From assembly GCA_000708835.1 (NCBI GenBank), contig DF237670.1, positions 1-40,597 of the forward strand: DNA of 40,597 bases, written 5' to 3'. The DNA comes from Klebsormidium nitens. Taxonomy: Eukaryota > Streptophyta > Klebsormidiophyceae > Klebsormidiales > Klebsormidiaceae. This document shows, piece by piece, positions 9,301 through 21,200 of this stretch; position 1 is the first letter of the stretch, and every line of letters begins with the position of its first letter. The notes below the pieces were generated by a model. The model saw nothing but the letters and a program-made list of their open reading frames with translations. It had not been told where the DNA came from and did not search any database. Made by a program: the position numbers and the translations under genes.

Positions 9301-12300
9301 ACAAGAGCTATAACGTGGATGCATGACCAGGACCATTCGAGTCACAACTTCTAGTGGGAAGGGTTTCCGAATTGCTAGGAAAACTACTTTTAAACTTAGC
9401 TGTGCTTGACGATGCTAGCACCGTGGTTCTTTTTGCGTATCCACTCTCATCACCTGCTGTTAACGTTTAATTCTGTGCCTATTCCCACCGCCTCTTCTTT
9501 GGTGTCATGACCTGGTGTAAATCTGTCTTCCCTTGTCCAGTACGGAGGCGCCGTGTACACCGAAGGAAACACGACCTTCCTCGGATGTGTTTTCGTCAAT
9601 AACACTGCCAAAGAATGGGGAGGTAACAGCCTCCCCCCTCACAGCCTGAGATGTTACAATCCATCAGAGAGCGTGCTATTAGGCTCTATATTCCATACTT
9701 GTTACGGCTGCTGTCTTCGTGGCTCGGAACTTATCTCACTTGAGAGCCGAGATTCCTACGCAATTTCAAACCATGCGTCCGCTTCCGACAGGCATCAACA
9801 CACAGTTTGCTTCGGTACGATTGTGGTGACCTCTGATGACCGACCGCTTCTTGTGGACACTGCACACTTGCTGTTGCCTTGCGTAAATGACTGCCCGCAC
9901 ACTCGTCATGAATTGATTGTTCGCTTGAGTGCTCGATGATATACAAAGCTCACCGATCCCAGATCACGTTCAACAAGACACGTGGAAATAATGTAACCCC
10001 GAACATCCCCGAGGGAAATGTACCTATAAGACGGTTTCTTAGTCCCCAGCCTTCTAAGCACCCCGCTATTTTCCGCAGGCGCTGTCCACCTCGAAAACTA
10101 CGTTGGAGGGATAGCTTTGAGCGTCAAGGACAGCATCTTCTATGCCTCCGTTTCCGGCAAGGTCGGGGGCGCACTTTCCATCTTGAGTGGCACTTACGAT
10201 CCGAACTACGCCACTATCACAGACAGCGTGTTCGTTGAAAGCAAAGCTACTGAGGTGGGTTACCTCTGACAATGGCGGATTAAGGGTCTGTGACTTTGTG
10301 GATAACGATATTTGTTTAGGTGTTGAAGCTTCTCGGATCGGATAGTCTCGGAGTTATCAGACTGCTTGGCAAAGTTTTGACAATCTGGAAAGTACGTTCC
10401 TTGTAGTAGCAAATGTCAAAAAACGAAACCTTTCAACGTCGAGGGCTCAACATATTGTGGATCTCAGAAAGGACATCGATTGAGTCGTGCTGTTTCGGTA
10501 CCTCGAGGGATCCAAAAATGCTATCAGGGAATTCAGGCTCCAGACGAATGTCCCGAGAACGGGCCACCTGCGAACCTTGGTAGCACCAACTTGATGAAAA
10601 GCTCCATGTAAGGCAAACGAGACAGCCAAAAAGATCGCAACCTGACTTTTTTGAAAAGATTGTAGTTTCGTGATCTTCCTGAAGCTAGACTGAGAAGCGA
10701 GGAGCGAGGTGTGGCAGCAGGTATGAAACACGTGCGCAACTATCTGGCGGCCCGGAACCACAAGGATGGTTGCCGAGATCTCGCACTCACGTGAGGATTT
10801 GGACCTTTGCAGAAGGGAGGCGCTATCTACGCGTACGCAGGACAGAACGGGACCCCAGGAATCAACGCGACCATTACGTACAACGACTTTATCAACGGAA
10901 CTACTACCAACGGGACGTTACCGGCGGTTAGTCCAACCAGCTTCGTAACCTGCCTGCGCTTAGCATGGTCCTGAAATGCGCCCTCAAAACCAGCGGCTTT
11001 CTATTGAGGAGAAAAAGTCGGTTGAAATCTGAATGGTATCGCCAGTACCAGCTCCGAATTACCAGCTACTTTCGAGGAAACAGGGGTCATGATTCTGGGG
11101 CCATAATCTGCGGCAAGTGTCACGATTCGGATTGTTGTAGTGTATGGATTCGGTTACACAACGTTGCAAACTTTCTCCTTGATGGTGCTCGAGTTGCTCC
11201 TCACTTAGCAAGGGAAACTGTCTCTCTGCAACGCCCAGCTTAAGCGCGTTTCGCGAATTGGCTGAAAAGTGACCGAGTGCGGTCATCTTCCGCCAAGGTT
11301 AGCGTCTTTGTGTTTCCAGACAGGTTTCGTCGTCTGTGTTCCAATCTTCCAAAAAACGCATGGCCATCAACTCCGGATCTCGTGATTGTTTGAAGGGCCG
11401 ATGATTTGAAGGTGCGCACCAGAGGGATGGGTGGTAGTTTGAGGGTGCGCGCGAGAGGGGGCAGGTGCGGTGCACGTAACAATGTGTGTAAGGGGTTTTG
11501 GTTGATGTGCCCGGAGCTTAGGTTACTTAAACCAATCATTTGTTAAGGGTACCGTCATTCTGTGGTGGCAACCGGTTAGGTATTTTAGAGGCACTTTTGC
11601 CTGAGGGTCCCAAGCCCCTGCTTGATTAACTCCTAACCGGACAACGAATTCGCCCGTTTACCAGCAGGTTTAACTATTGTTAGCAAGTGGCAGATTCTGG
11701 TAGGCCTCAAGCCCCCCCCCCCAGCAATATACCGAAGGGGGTGCTACTTCGAAGTGACGGTACCCTTATACAAGCTAGACCTACCAGTATCGGTGCGTTG
11801 TGCAGCTCGGAGGCGGTGCCGTCTACATGGGCGGCGACGGTACGACCGGTTTCTTCGCCGGTAACTCCTTCAAAAACAATAAAGCGCCACGTGGCGGCGC
11901 AATCTACGTGTACGGCTCGCTCAACACGTCTTTCTGCGGCGGGGACAGTTTCACAGCGAACGTGGCGCAAACGGTGGGGAGTTAGCGAAACCTGGTCCAG
12001 TAACGCGTGACTAGTCTAGATGAGTTCGTCGGGCCGGTTAGATTAACCTTATTCGGGAACGCAGGGCTGCAGAAGGCCAGACCCTGATCGAAAGGGCCAA
12101 CCAGATTCAAACGGTTGACGAGTAACTTGACAAATCTAGTAATGTTTCCCCCTTTGACACCTGGCTTTTTGAAATGTAGGTTAGTCCAGGCCATCTTGAA
12201 AGGATGAGCTTTGGATGAGCAAGCTGTCGTCCGACGGGTCCAATCAAACATCGCCGATATTGCAGGAAACAAAACTTCAATCTGAAGCGGAACCGACACA

Positions 12301-13820
12301 GTTCGAGAAGCTAGGCGTAATCTGGCCTTCCTCGGAATAATGAAGGAAGCGCTTGCGGAGCTGCTCTCGGTGACCTTCTGTCGCCAAAGTCTGACGTCAT
12401 CATCTTCGTTTCGAACAATTCTCGAACATCGTACGTGTTCATTGCTTTGCTTTCGAAGGATCTCCGTTTTGACGTATCCCGGTGTTGCCACGTGGCAGGG
12501 CCTGGGCGACAACGTCTATATGTACGGCACATACGGTTTAAGCGCCACGTCATTCTGCCCCGCGATCCCCTTGGGAGTGGTCAACGCGCCGAATCAGCAG
12601 ACGCCTTACGTGTACAACGGCTACTCTAACGCAAGTGAGGGACTCTGTTCTGCTCCTTTCTTACTCCTGTAGGTTTTACCCCGCTTTCTCTCCTTCGTTC
12701 TCAACTTTTTTCGTTCTTTGTCAGCGCTTTTTCTCCCTCTCCTTCGTGTATGATTTTCGGTTTTTGCTTGATCCTCGTCCTACCTAAAAGGGACGCTGTC
12801 TTTCGAAGTACAAAATGTACCTCAGAAAACAGTGCCTTTTACGCGGTTTTCGTGAACGCCCTATACGTTTTCGTTTCCGCGCCCGCTAGCTGAAGTGACA
12901 AACTTTGACCGATGCACCGTCTACTACAGATCAGGGACTTAACCGGACTCTAACCAGGAGTGGGCGAGAAATCTTATGCCTATAATCATACTGAGTTCTC
13001 TTTTCTCAGGCTGCGTCGATTGCGACCCTAAAATGATCTGCGACAAGAACGCGACGGGGATCCTCACGCCCGTCGGCGTCGATTGCACGTGCAACGGGGG
13101 CTTCTACGGCAGCGGCTACGCGTGCTATCCGCTCGGCTATAACAAGACCTCCTCCTGTGAGCGCGCGCGTCCACATTTGTGACCTTCTGCCGATGCTACT
13201 TTCCAACACTTGTCTGACGAATGGCGTTTGCGAGAGGGTTCGTGACAAAGTGCGCGGCAATGGTTGAGCGAGATACAGTGGCAACCGGCGGATCAAGTTG
13301 TTGCTTTCTGAGCACGTGGATGTACGCTCCTGTTTCTCCTGGTCCCTATTTCGTACTTTTGTTCTGAGGCGCATCAGGAGACGGGAGCCGCTGTCGTTGA
13401 TGAGCTGCTCCTTAGAAGGCGGGTACCGCGATCCAAGGTTCTTCCAGGCCTTAATTTCTATGCAAGAGGAGCATTCTCGAGTTGCCTCTTGCAAACTGAG
13501 CTCGTTTTGGAGCGTCGGAAGTAAGTGTGCCCTTGTCTGCCGTTGTTTTAAGGGGCCTTTGACACGGACCTTGAAGTACAGAAAACTACGACGTACGCTC
13601 ATCGTCAACGCGTTTTCCTCCGGCTGTTAATTCCTGATCCCAAAAACCAATTTCGAGGTTTTGAGATTAGTGTGCTGAGCCGATGTGCGGTGCTGTCTCT
13701 GCAGTTAGTCTGGCGACCACGCTTATTGCAAAGGCGACCAACACAACCGCCAACCTCACCAGGCTTGCCAACTTTACGACGGTGTCGAATCCGACCTCGG
13801 TCAACGCCACTGCTCGGTAG
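6399..13820 (+). CDS. Secreted beta-helix protein with GGA(V/I) repeats and Cys-rich C-terminus
   Basis: Twelve exons join in phase: 6399-6471, 7165-7336, 8010-8127, 8575-8646, 9081-9167, 9541-9622, 10079-10254, 10813-10926, 11806-11973, 12499-12634, 13010-13156, 13705-13820 (TAG). They give 486 residues. Residues 1-24 are a hydrophobic signal peptide. Residues about 80-400 carry repeated GGAV/GGAI-Y motifs (near 150, 176, 201, 225, 262, 301 and 333) and NN-x-A turns, as in right-handed parallel beta-helices of pectin-lyase-like and chlamydial polymorphic-membrane-protein type. Residues 401-438 hold six cysteines (C-x2-C-x5-C-x14-C-x-C-x10-C), EGF-like in spacing. Many N-x-S/T sequons suggest heavy N-glycosylation. 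No membrane anchor is seen after the signal peptide. A TGTAA element, a green-algal type poly(A) signal, lies at 13970-13974. Exact role unknown; a cell-wall or extracellular carbohydrate-binding role is inference. Confidence 0.85.
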
Positions 13821-15205
13821 TGAATTGCGCTTTTGAGGAACACTTGGGCTAGGTCGACAGAATGAGAAATGACGCATCCTGCAAGCATTTTTTTCATTGG
13901 CCCCCTCAGGGGCACATATCATCGCGCACTGCGCTCTATGCGAGGACGCACTTGTCCAGATCTGTACAATGTAAGGAACGATCGATACAGGCGGAGAATA
14001 CAGTTGCTGACACATGTGAGGGCGCCGGCCCGCCGCGGAGGCGGCACGTACACGTGGGCGCATGCCATGTGCATGCATTACATTGATTGCACGAGACTGC
14101 GCGGCTTAACATTATTGCCCATACGTGCGGCAAGCTACATACTGTAGCGCTCAGGCGCCGTCTCAACTCAATCTACTTCTGCAAAACCAAATTCTGAAAA
14201 CAAGGATGGCGTACGTTACATTCAATGAGCGCGCTCCTGAATCACGATCCCAGCGTGAGTTCAGTCAAAAAGACAGACGGGAGTCATTTCGTACTCATGC
14301 ACGTGGCCCCATGATTCTTTGATCGTCCTGTACACCGAGGTCACTAGCACCTCACCGGGTAGCAGTGAGTTTAACTTCAACCCGCTCTGAGGCAGCGGCC
14401 GCCGCCTATCCTGGTGAGCGCTGCCGCGCGGCCATGCATGCAGGCACCATTGCTTGGCGGCCGCGCTAGCTGAGGCTTCCGTGATCACTTGCTGAATCAG
14501 GGAGGCCTGGTCATTCAATTGGCGCAGCCATGGCCGGGCCGGACCGAGCGATTCCCCTTCCGCGTTCAGATTATAGTTAGTAGGTTAATTAAGTTTCAGG
14601 AATTGCCAGTTGGTTTTCTCTTCGCTTTCGGCTTTAGTATGGCCAGCGTCTCCCAATAGTGACATTTATTGATATCATTCTGCCTTATCCGCGTAAGTCG
14701 AACCTTTGCCCAGCCGGCGGCCCCTGCTCCGAGGCTCGCCCCGTTCCAATCTCGAGGTTCCAGGCAATTCCGGGCTTGTCCACGGCAGCATGACCGTCCG
14801 CAAGCCCTCGAATCACCTCTCTAATCGACGTAAGCAACGCAGTCCCTCATCCAATTTTGCAGCTGCACACGTGTCTGCGCGCGAGCACCGCATGCAGGGG
14901 CCGGAGCTAAAGGATCTCGCAATCCGAATACATCTTCGTGTGTAGAGGAGCGTGCCTTAAACAAGATGCCAGTGATGACAGCGATTGGACTCGACTCACT
15001 TCAATGCGCAACCCAGGCTTGCGGTCTTCGGATTGTTATGTCGGCCTGAGTTCACATCAATCGCCTTATAGGTGAATCTGCTGTTTGCGACCAACACACG
15101 TTTATTGTTCTCATCAGCGAAGGAATCAAACAATGAACCCACAGATTTGCTCTCCGCTGCTCCTTGGTGTGCACGAAACGTCTAGTGTGCTCATACAAAC
15201 GCACG
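13821..15205. other. Convergent intergenic region
   Basis: This separates the 3' ends of the beta-helix gene (+) and the glucosidase gene (-), so it holds both 3' UTRs. Local GC-rich patches occur near 14020-14060 and 14390-14470. The second has GCGGCCGC-like words at both ends that can pair with each other. I found no coding exon with a supporting domain, no tRNA and no clear transposon ends. Confidence 0.5.
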
Positions 15206-18200
15206 CTATGCTTGGTCCGCCATCATAAGAACAACTAGAGCGGACCACCCGGTGAAAGGATGTGAGCCTGTGCCGTCCCCTTCGTCGCTGTCCTTATACT
15301 GCTCCCAAATGTACCCGCTCTTGTAGTACTGGTCCACGATGTTGCTGCAGGTCGAAGGAAAGGCTTAGAGCGCTAACCTAAAGAATGTACTCATGGATTT
15401 AGAGACAGCTCTACCTTTAAACCCTATCCACACGGGCACCAAACATGCTGACCAAAAATATAGACGCTTACCCACAAGGCTGTACACACGCTTGATTTCC
15501 TGATACAAGAGTGTGCCGAGGAGAAGGAACGAGATGCGGATCAGGAGAAGCGACGAAATGGAGGTTAACTACTGACCCGATAGAAGAAAGACCTTGCGTT
15601 TGCAATCAACGACTCCGCTCTAGCACAGAACTATCTACTTCCCGCGGACCTTACCCGACCAGATTTCGGCGCAGCTCAGCGTGGACTTCGCGGGCCCTCT
15701 CTCGATAGGGCCCCGGGGCTGCAGACCGGGAGAAGCAATGAGCAAGCATCGTTGTCGAAATTTGCCACTGTTTGTAAAGTGCGTTTGTGTTCGACGATGC
15801 TCTGGTGAGAGGCTCCCCATCCGGCGGCAGAATCTTATGACCATTTGGGATGCGCTCAACGCTAGGAGGATACCCTGAGCTTTTGCGCTGCTTGTCAATC
15901 AATCAGATGGAGGAGCTGTCAGAGTTCGAAGTTGGTCCAGCACAAAGTCCATGCTTAAAGATACAGTTGAGGGACATGCCCCTCTGTCTACGGCTCTCCG
16001 CTCGGGAAACCAGAACGACTTTAGGGTCACAACATCAGAGCGACTTGCAAACGAAGTCGTTGTGGTCGCAAAGCGCGTAAGGGCAGACGCCACAAACTTC
16101 AAAATCCTGAGACCCCATATCCTGATCTTAACCCTATTTTCCCTCCAGAGCGCCAGAGGCTTATCATCTTGGAACTCAAGAAAGATAATAAGAAGCCAGA
16201 ATGATAATAAGCTCAACACTAAAACAATTACCCAAAAGCTGAGGTGCTCCAAAGACCCACCCACCCTAAACACCAAACAAACCCTTCCCGTCCAGTGCGG
16301 TTATTTCACTGATATCCCAGCTTTGCGATATTCTTCTCGAGTTCGATCTCACCATCGCCGTAGTGTCGTAGCGCCGCAAGGGCCAGGTAGTTGAGATTGA
16401 TCCAGACGGGGCCACGCCAGTAGGGCGCATCGTGCTCCGTGTTGTGCTTCATGTACATAGAACTGCAAACCGAACGATGGGTTACAGGCACGAGACAGGA
16501 GCAAAAAGTTGATTTTATTGTTTCCTTTGCATGAAAGCGTCACACCAGAGATTAGTAGACAGATCCACAAACGGAGAACCGCTTGCCATATGCTAGGTCC
16601 TACAAGACAGCAAATACAACATACGGTCGCGAAATCGATCCACCCAGAGCTGCACAAGTGGTGAGGAACGCAATTTTGCGGGGCAGAAATGGGACGTTTC
16701 CCTTTTCGTCGTAATTGCAATGAGGTTTTTGTTGAAGCTGAAAAGCTCGCTCGAGCATATCCAGCTCCGTATAGGCGCCGATTGTCAGAAGAGTAGCAAA
16801 AGCTGGCGCTGAAATAGTGAAAACAGTTCTGGTGAGATCATGGCTCGATGCAAGTAAAGAGCGAGCAGCTCCGGAAACAAACCCTGAGCCACCCTTTGGT
16901 CTACGACGGCAAGCTCGTTTCCACGGGCGGAGGGATTGCAACCACAGCTACTGCCAAACTCCAAGGCAACGCTACAATCAAGGCCCGGATGGAGAACCGG
17001 TCCCGTCTCTGGCGACCAGAATCTGCCCTGGGACGCAGCTTTGGGCTGTGGAGACAAGTTTCCAGATGGGATGACGGCCGTCGGATGGCTTTACCTCTCC
17101 GGACTCAGATGCACTACTTTACCTGAAATCTGACGCCCTCTATAAAAGCAGATTACTCTGGCCAAGCCGGCCTGTTTGGTTTGATGATAGGTATAGATGA
17201 TAGTTGTGCGGCTGACCTGCTTCTTGCGAGCGAGCGCAGTCCAAAGGGCGTCCAAAGAAAGTGCTGGTCCGTCAGCTTGTCAATCTGCGTCTCCAGAATG
17301 GGCGAATCCTGCACAGCGACAGGGCAGAGAATCACTACCAAGTTTTTGTCAATTTCGATGCAGACTGAATAAGGATGAGCAGACATGCTTTGCAGCGAAG
17401 CCGTTCCGTTCATCGTGACTGCTCTTCATTTGGTTTCTCTTCCCTTCTACTTCGTGGCTGCTGATTATGTTAGAAAAACGTGTTCCTGACCTCCCGTGCT
17501 TCAAAAAGTCGTCGCATGAAATCTGCAAAACGAATAGCAGGCACCGCACGCCGAGCACGGAGCCGAGCATGGACTCAAGACAAGGGGGTCTGATGGTCCG
17601 ACGATTGAAGATGACGTCAGGAGTTACCTCGCCAGCAGAATCAGCCGCATCAGCAGGCTCAGAAGGTTGCTGACTCTACTTTCATTACAATGGCAAGTCA
17701 AAGGTCTTACCATTCGTTTGAGGAAATCACAATTCCTTTTGCCCGAGCTTTCGACGCTCCAAAAATCATGTGAAAATGACGTCAGCGGTGACCTCACCGG
17801 CGGGGTCAGCCGCATGAGCAGCGGGAAGAGGCTGTCGTAGCCGTAGTGCGGAGCGGATCGCCGCTGGGGCCTTTCGAAAGTTATCCCAATTATCGGACAG
17901 CTGTCCCCAGTATCGGACCTGAAGATTCAAGCCTTCAGAGGTCTGACTTTACAAAGAAAAGCATGACGTCAGCAGTCATCTCACCTGGCGGAAACAGCCG
18001 CATCAGCAGCGGGAAGAGGCTGTTGTAGCCGTCGTGCGGGACGAAGTGTGACCTGGGCTTCCGGTAAACCTTAAATCACCTGACGAGTGTTACTCTCAAG
18101 CTTCAGGAGGCCGAATAATAAAAGAACGTGACGTCAGCGGTGACCTCACCGGCGGGATCAGCCGCATGAGCAGCGGGAAGAGGCTGTTGTAGCCGTAGTG

Positions 18201-21200
18201 CGGCACGAAGCGCGGCCGGGGCTTCCCGTGCGTCACTCTTACGAACTGGCGCCCGTACATGTGGCCGGTGGAGGGGTCGGTGACTGGGCTCGGGACGAGT
18301 TCGACTTTCTCGGTGTGATTGCCGAAGTCGTAGTAGTTGCCAGACTTTTCGTCCAGATGCAACTGAGAAAAGTTGGAGATTTCGTTAGGATCTGCATAAA
18401 AATCTTCGAATTAGCCTCGGAACGAGTTCGACTTTCTCAGTGTGGTTACCGAAGTCGTAATACTTGCCCGACTTTTCGTCCAAGTGCAACTGAGAAAGCT
18501 TTGGAAATTACGTCAGGAATCTGCGCTCTAGTGGGTTTCAGGTTCGAGCAAAGGAATCTTCAAATTGGCCTCGGGGCGAGTTCGACCTTCTCGGTGTGAT
18601 TGCCGAGTCGTAGTAGTTGCCCGATTTTACATCCAAGTGCAACTGAGAAAGGATGAGGTATCAAGTTTCTGCGGCTCAAGGGGGTTTCAGATTGGAGCAT
18701 AGGAGAATTCGAAATGTTAGGATTACAAGCATTGATTGAGCCTGGGGACGAGTTCGACTTTCTCGGTGTGGTTGCAAAGTCGTAGTACTTGCCCGACTTT
18801 TCGTCCAAGTGCAGCTGAAAAAGGTCAAGGATTTAAATCAGGTTTATGGCGATTTGGTGCACGTTGGATTTTTGATTAAAAGGATCCAAACCGTTGAGAA
18901 AGCAAGCGTTGTTTTCAGATATACTCAACGGGTTTTCAAAATCTTGCCGGGCCGGAAAAGATCCAAACCGGAATGCTCGTTCAGTGCTGGCGAATGCCGC
19001 ATGCACCCGATGCTCTTGTAGGGGCCTGGACGGGTCAGCGAACGCAAGTGACTGGAACGAGAAACCTGAAAACCGTCAAAAGCCTCCACTTGATTTTGCT
19101 TGGAGCCCAGATGTTCTAGTTTCAGCACCTCTAGCTCTCGGGTTTCTCGAAAATAGCGAGAATAGGGCAGAGGAAGTTCCACACTGCCCACCTGGTTCAA
19201 CAAGCTGAAGTCGGAGAGGTGCTCGGCCGTCTCCTCGTACACCTGCCACATAAGAAACAATAAAGAGAAGTTTTAGGAATGCTGTCTGGCCGATGAGAAA
19301 CAAACGTGAGAGGGGCAGAGGCACTATATAGACGGTGATTGATTGGTCAGGGCCAAACCAAAACGCAGTCAGGAAACGCCTTCATACTTTCGTAGAGGCG
19401 AGCGAATCGTTAAGGGCATCGTTGTCAGGCTTGTCAGACTAATTATTGGACGGACCCAAAAGACGAACGAATCTTACGTCAGCAGGCTCCCCTAGGATCC
19501 GGCCGATCAGGGCCATGGATTCCGCGGCGAGGGCCATCCAGCACCGGAGATCCACGTGGCGCTCGTCATCGGACGGGTGCGACGCCCGGGGGTAGTCGTC
19601 CAACCCTGACGTCAACGTCTGCGTTCCAGAACATCACTCGGTAAGTAACGAGCGAGAGCCTGTTTTCTTCGGCGTCAGGGATGAAGAGTCTAAGAGTCGC
19701 ACAAGCTTTGAGATTGACAAAGACCTGCTCTCTGACGGGGATTGAGATGGCTCCGCGCTCTACTTCCCCACTGGCACTCTCGGCAGGAAGTAGGTGCCTT
19801 GGGTAACATGGCGGCCGCAAGAGACCAGATCCGTCTCGACGAGAAAAGGGCCGACTTGCACGAAACAACCACAACCTCGCTGCACGTGGCGAGGGTTTCC
19901 TTCCAAAGCGCATCATTGCCACACGCCTCGAAACGTCGCGTGATTGCGAAGACCCTCAGTGCTCGTCAGAATGACGTCAGCGATGGCATCAACGATAAAG
20001 TAGAAGCCCAGTCCCACCTTTGGGTTCAGCTCCCGATCGGTGGTTGCGTCCCGCCCGTGCCAGTAGTAGCTCCCGGGCAGCTTACCTGCAAACGTTTACA
20101 AACATTTCTATTCCTGAGCATTCGTCACAAAGCGCCTACCAAAGCTTACGGAACGTGCTAGACCATTCAGAGTTGAGCGACTTTTGCACGAAGATGAGTT
20201 GAAACTTGGCTACCGGACTGATGAATGATTGCAAGGGGGTCACGCGAGTCACAGCCTCTACTTGGTTTCTCCCTCCTAAGAATCAAACGGATTGATCGCT
20301 TGTGTGCACCATGCGGAAATCAGATGATATCGACTCTATTTCGTTCCCGATGCTTCAGAAGGCGCACACGTCAGTACCTTCGGAAAGCGTGCCGGCTTAC
20401 CGACTTGCGTGGTGTTGAACCAGTTGAACCAGACCTTGAGCCGGGGGTAGCTCCGGACCAGGAACGCCTTCTCCGCAGCCAGGAGCGCGCGTTCGTCATC
20501 GCTGACGTCAGCGGCTGCGTCCGAAGACGCCGCAGCAATGCGCATGGCGATCTCTGTACGATGAAAACAGCGGCTTATCCAAGAGACATGCGAATAGGAT
20601 GGGGCACGCTATACTGGCATTCGTGAAAAAGAAGAGCGTTGAGTGGTTGGAAGGCGACCCTGTTTAAAAACCACTCAGAATCCGAAGACCACCAATGCAA
20701 AATTCATCAGCTCGTTGTTGCGCATAAGGGAACAACTTCAAGCATTTCGAAAAATTCTGCGAGTCGGTCGGGAGGTAGTAAGTATTCAATAAAAAAAGTA
20801 ACAACCGCTTGATGTCAGTAAGACAAAAAGCACAGGGGTGAGTCGGCATGTAACCCTGACCATGCCAAGTATCACAACTCGGTGCATAAGAGTTGGTTGA
20901 CCAATCTGGTGATCGTTACCATCATTCTGACGGTCCAAAACTGCATACCGTTCTGAGAACCGACGACACAATCGACAGAGCGCCAAAGCCCACTCACCTC
21001 GAAGCGGCATGAACAACGTCGGTGGGTTTGCGTTCGTCGTGTGCTGCAAAACGAACTGGTCTGGAACACGCCTGCAAACAAGATACCGAGCGGTCAGCGT
21101 ATAGCAACATGAAGGAAACGCAAAGGCTGTGAGACTTTCAGCATATGAGTGAACCAAGATGAGGTCAGACGAAAGAAGGCGCATAAGGCAGAGAACCATT

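Noticed and set aside
9961-9990. Possible 30-nt micro-exon in the beta-helix gene (CAG before, GTAACC after)
   Set aside because: In the phase left by exon 6 it reads into a TAA stop, whereas exon 6 joined directly to exon 7 gives a perfect WGGAV motif.
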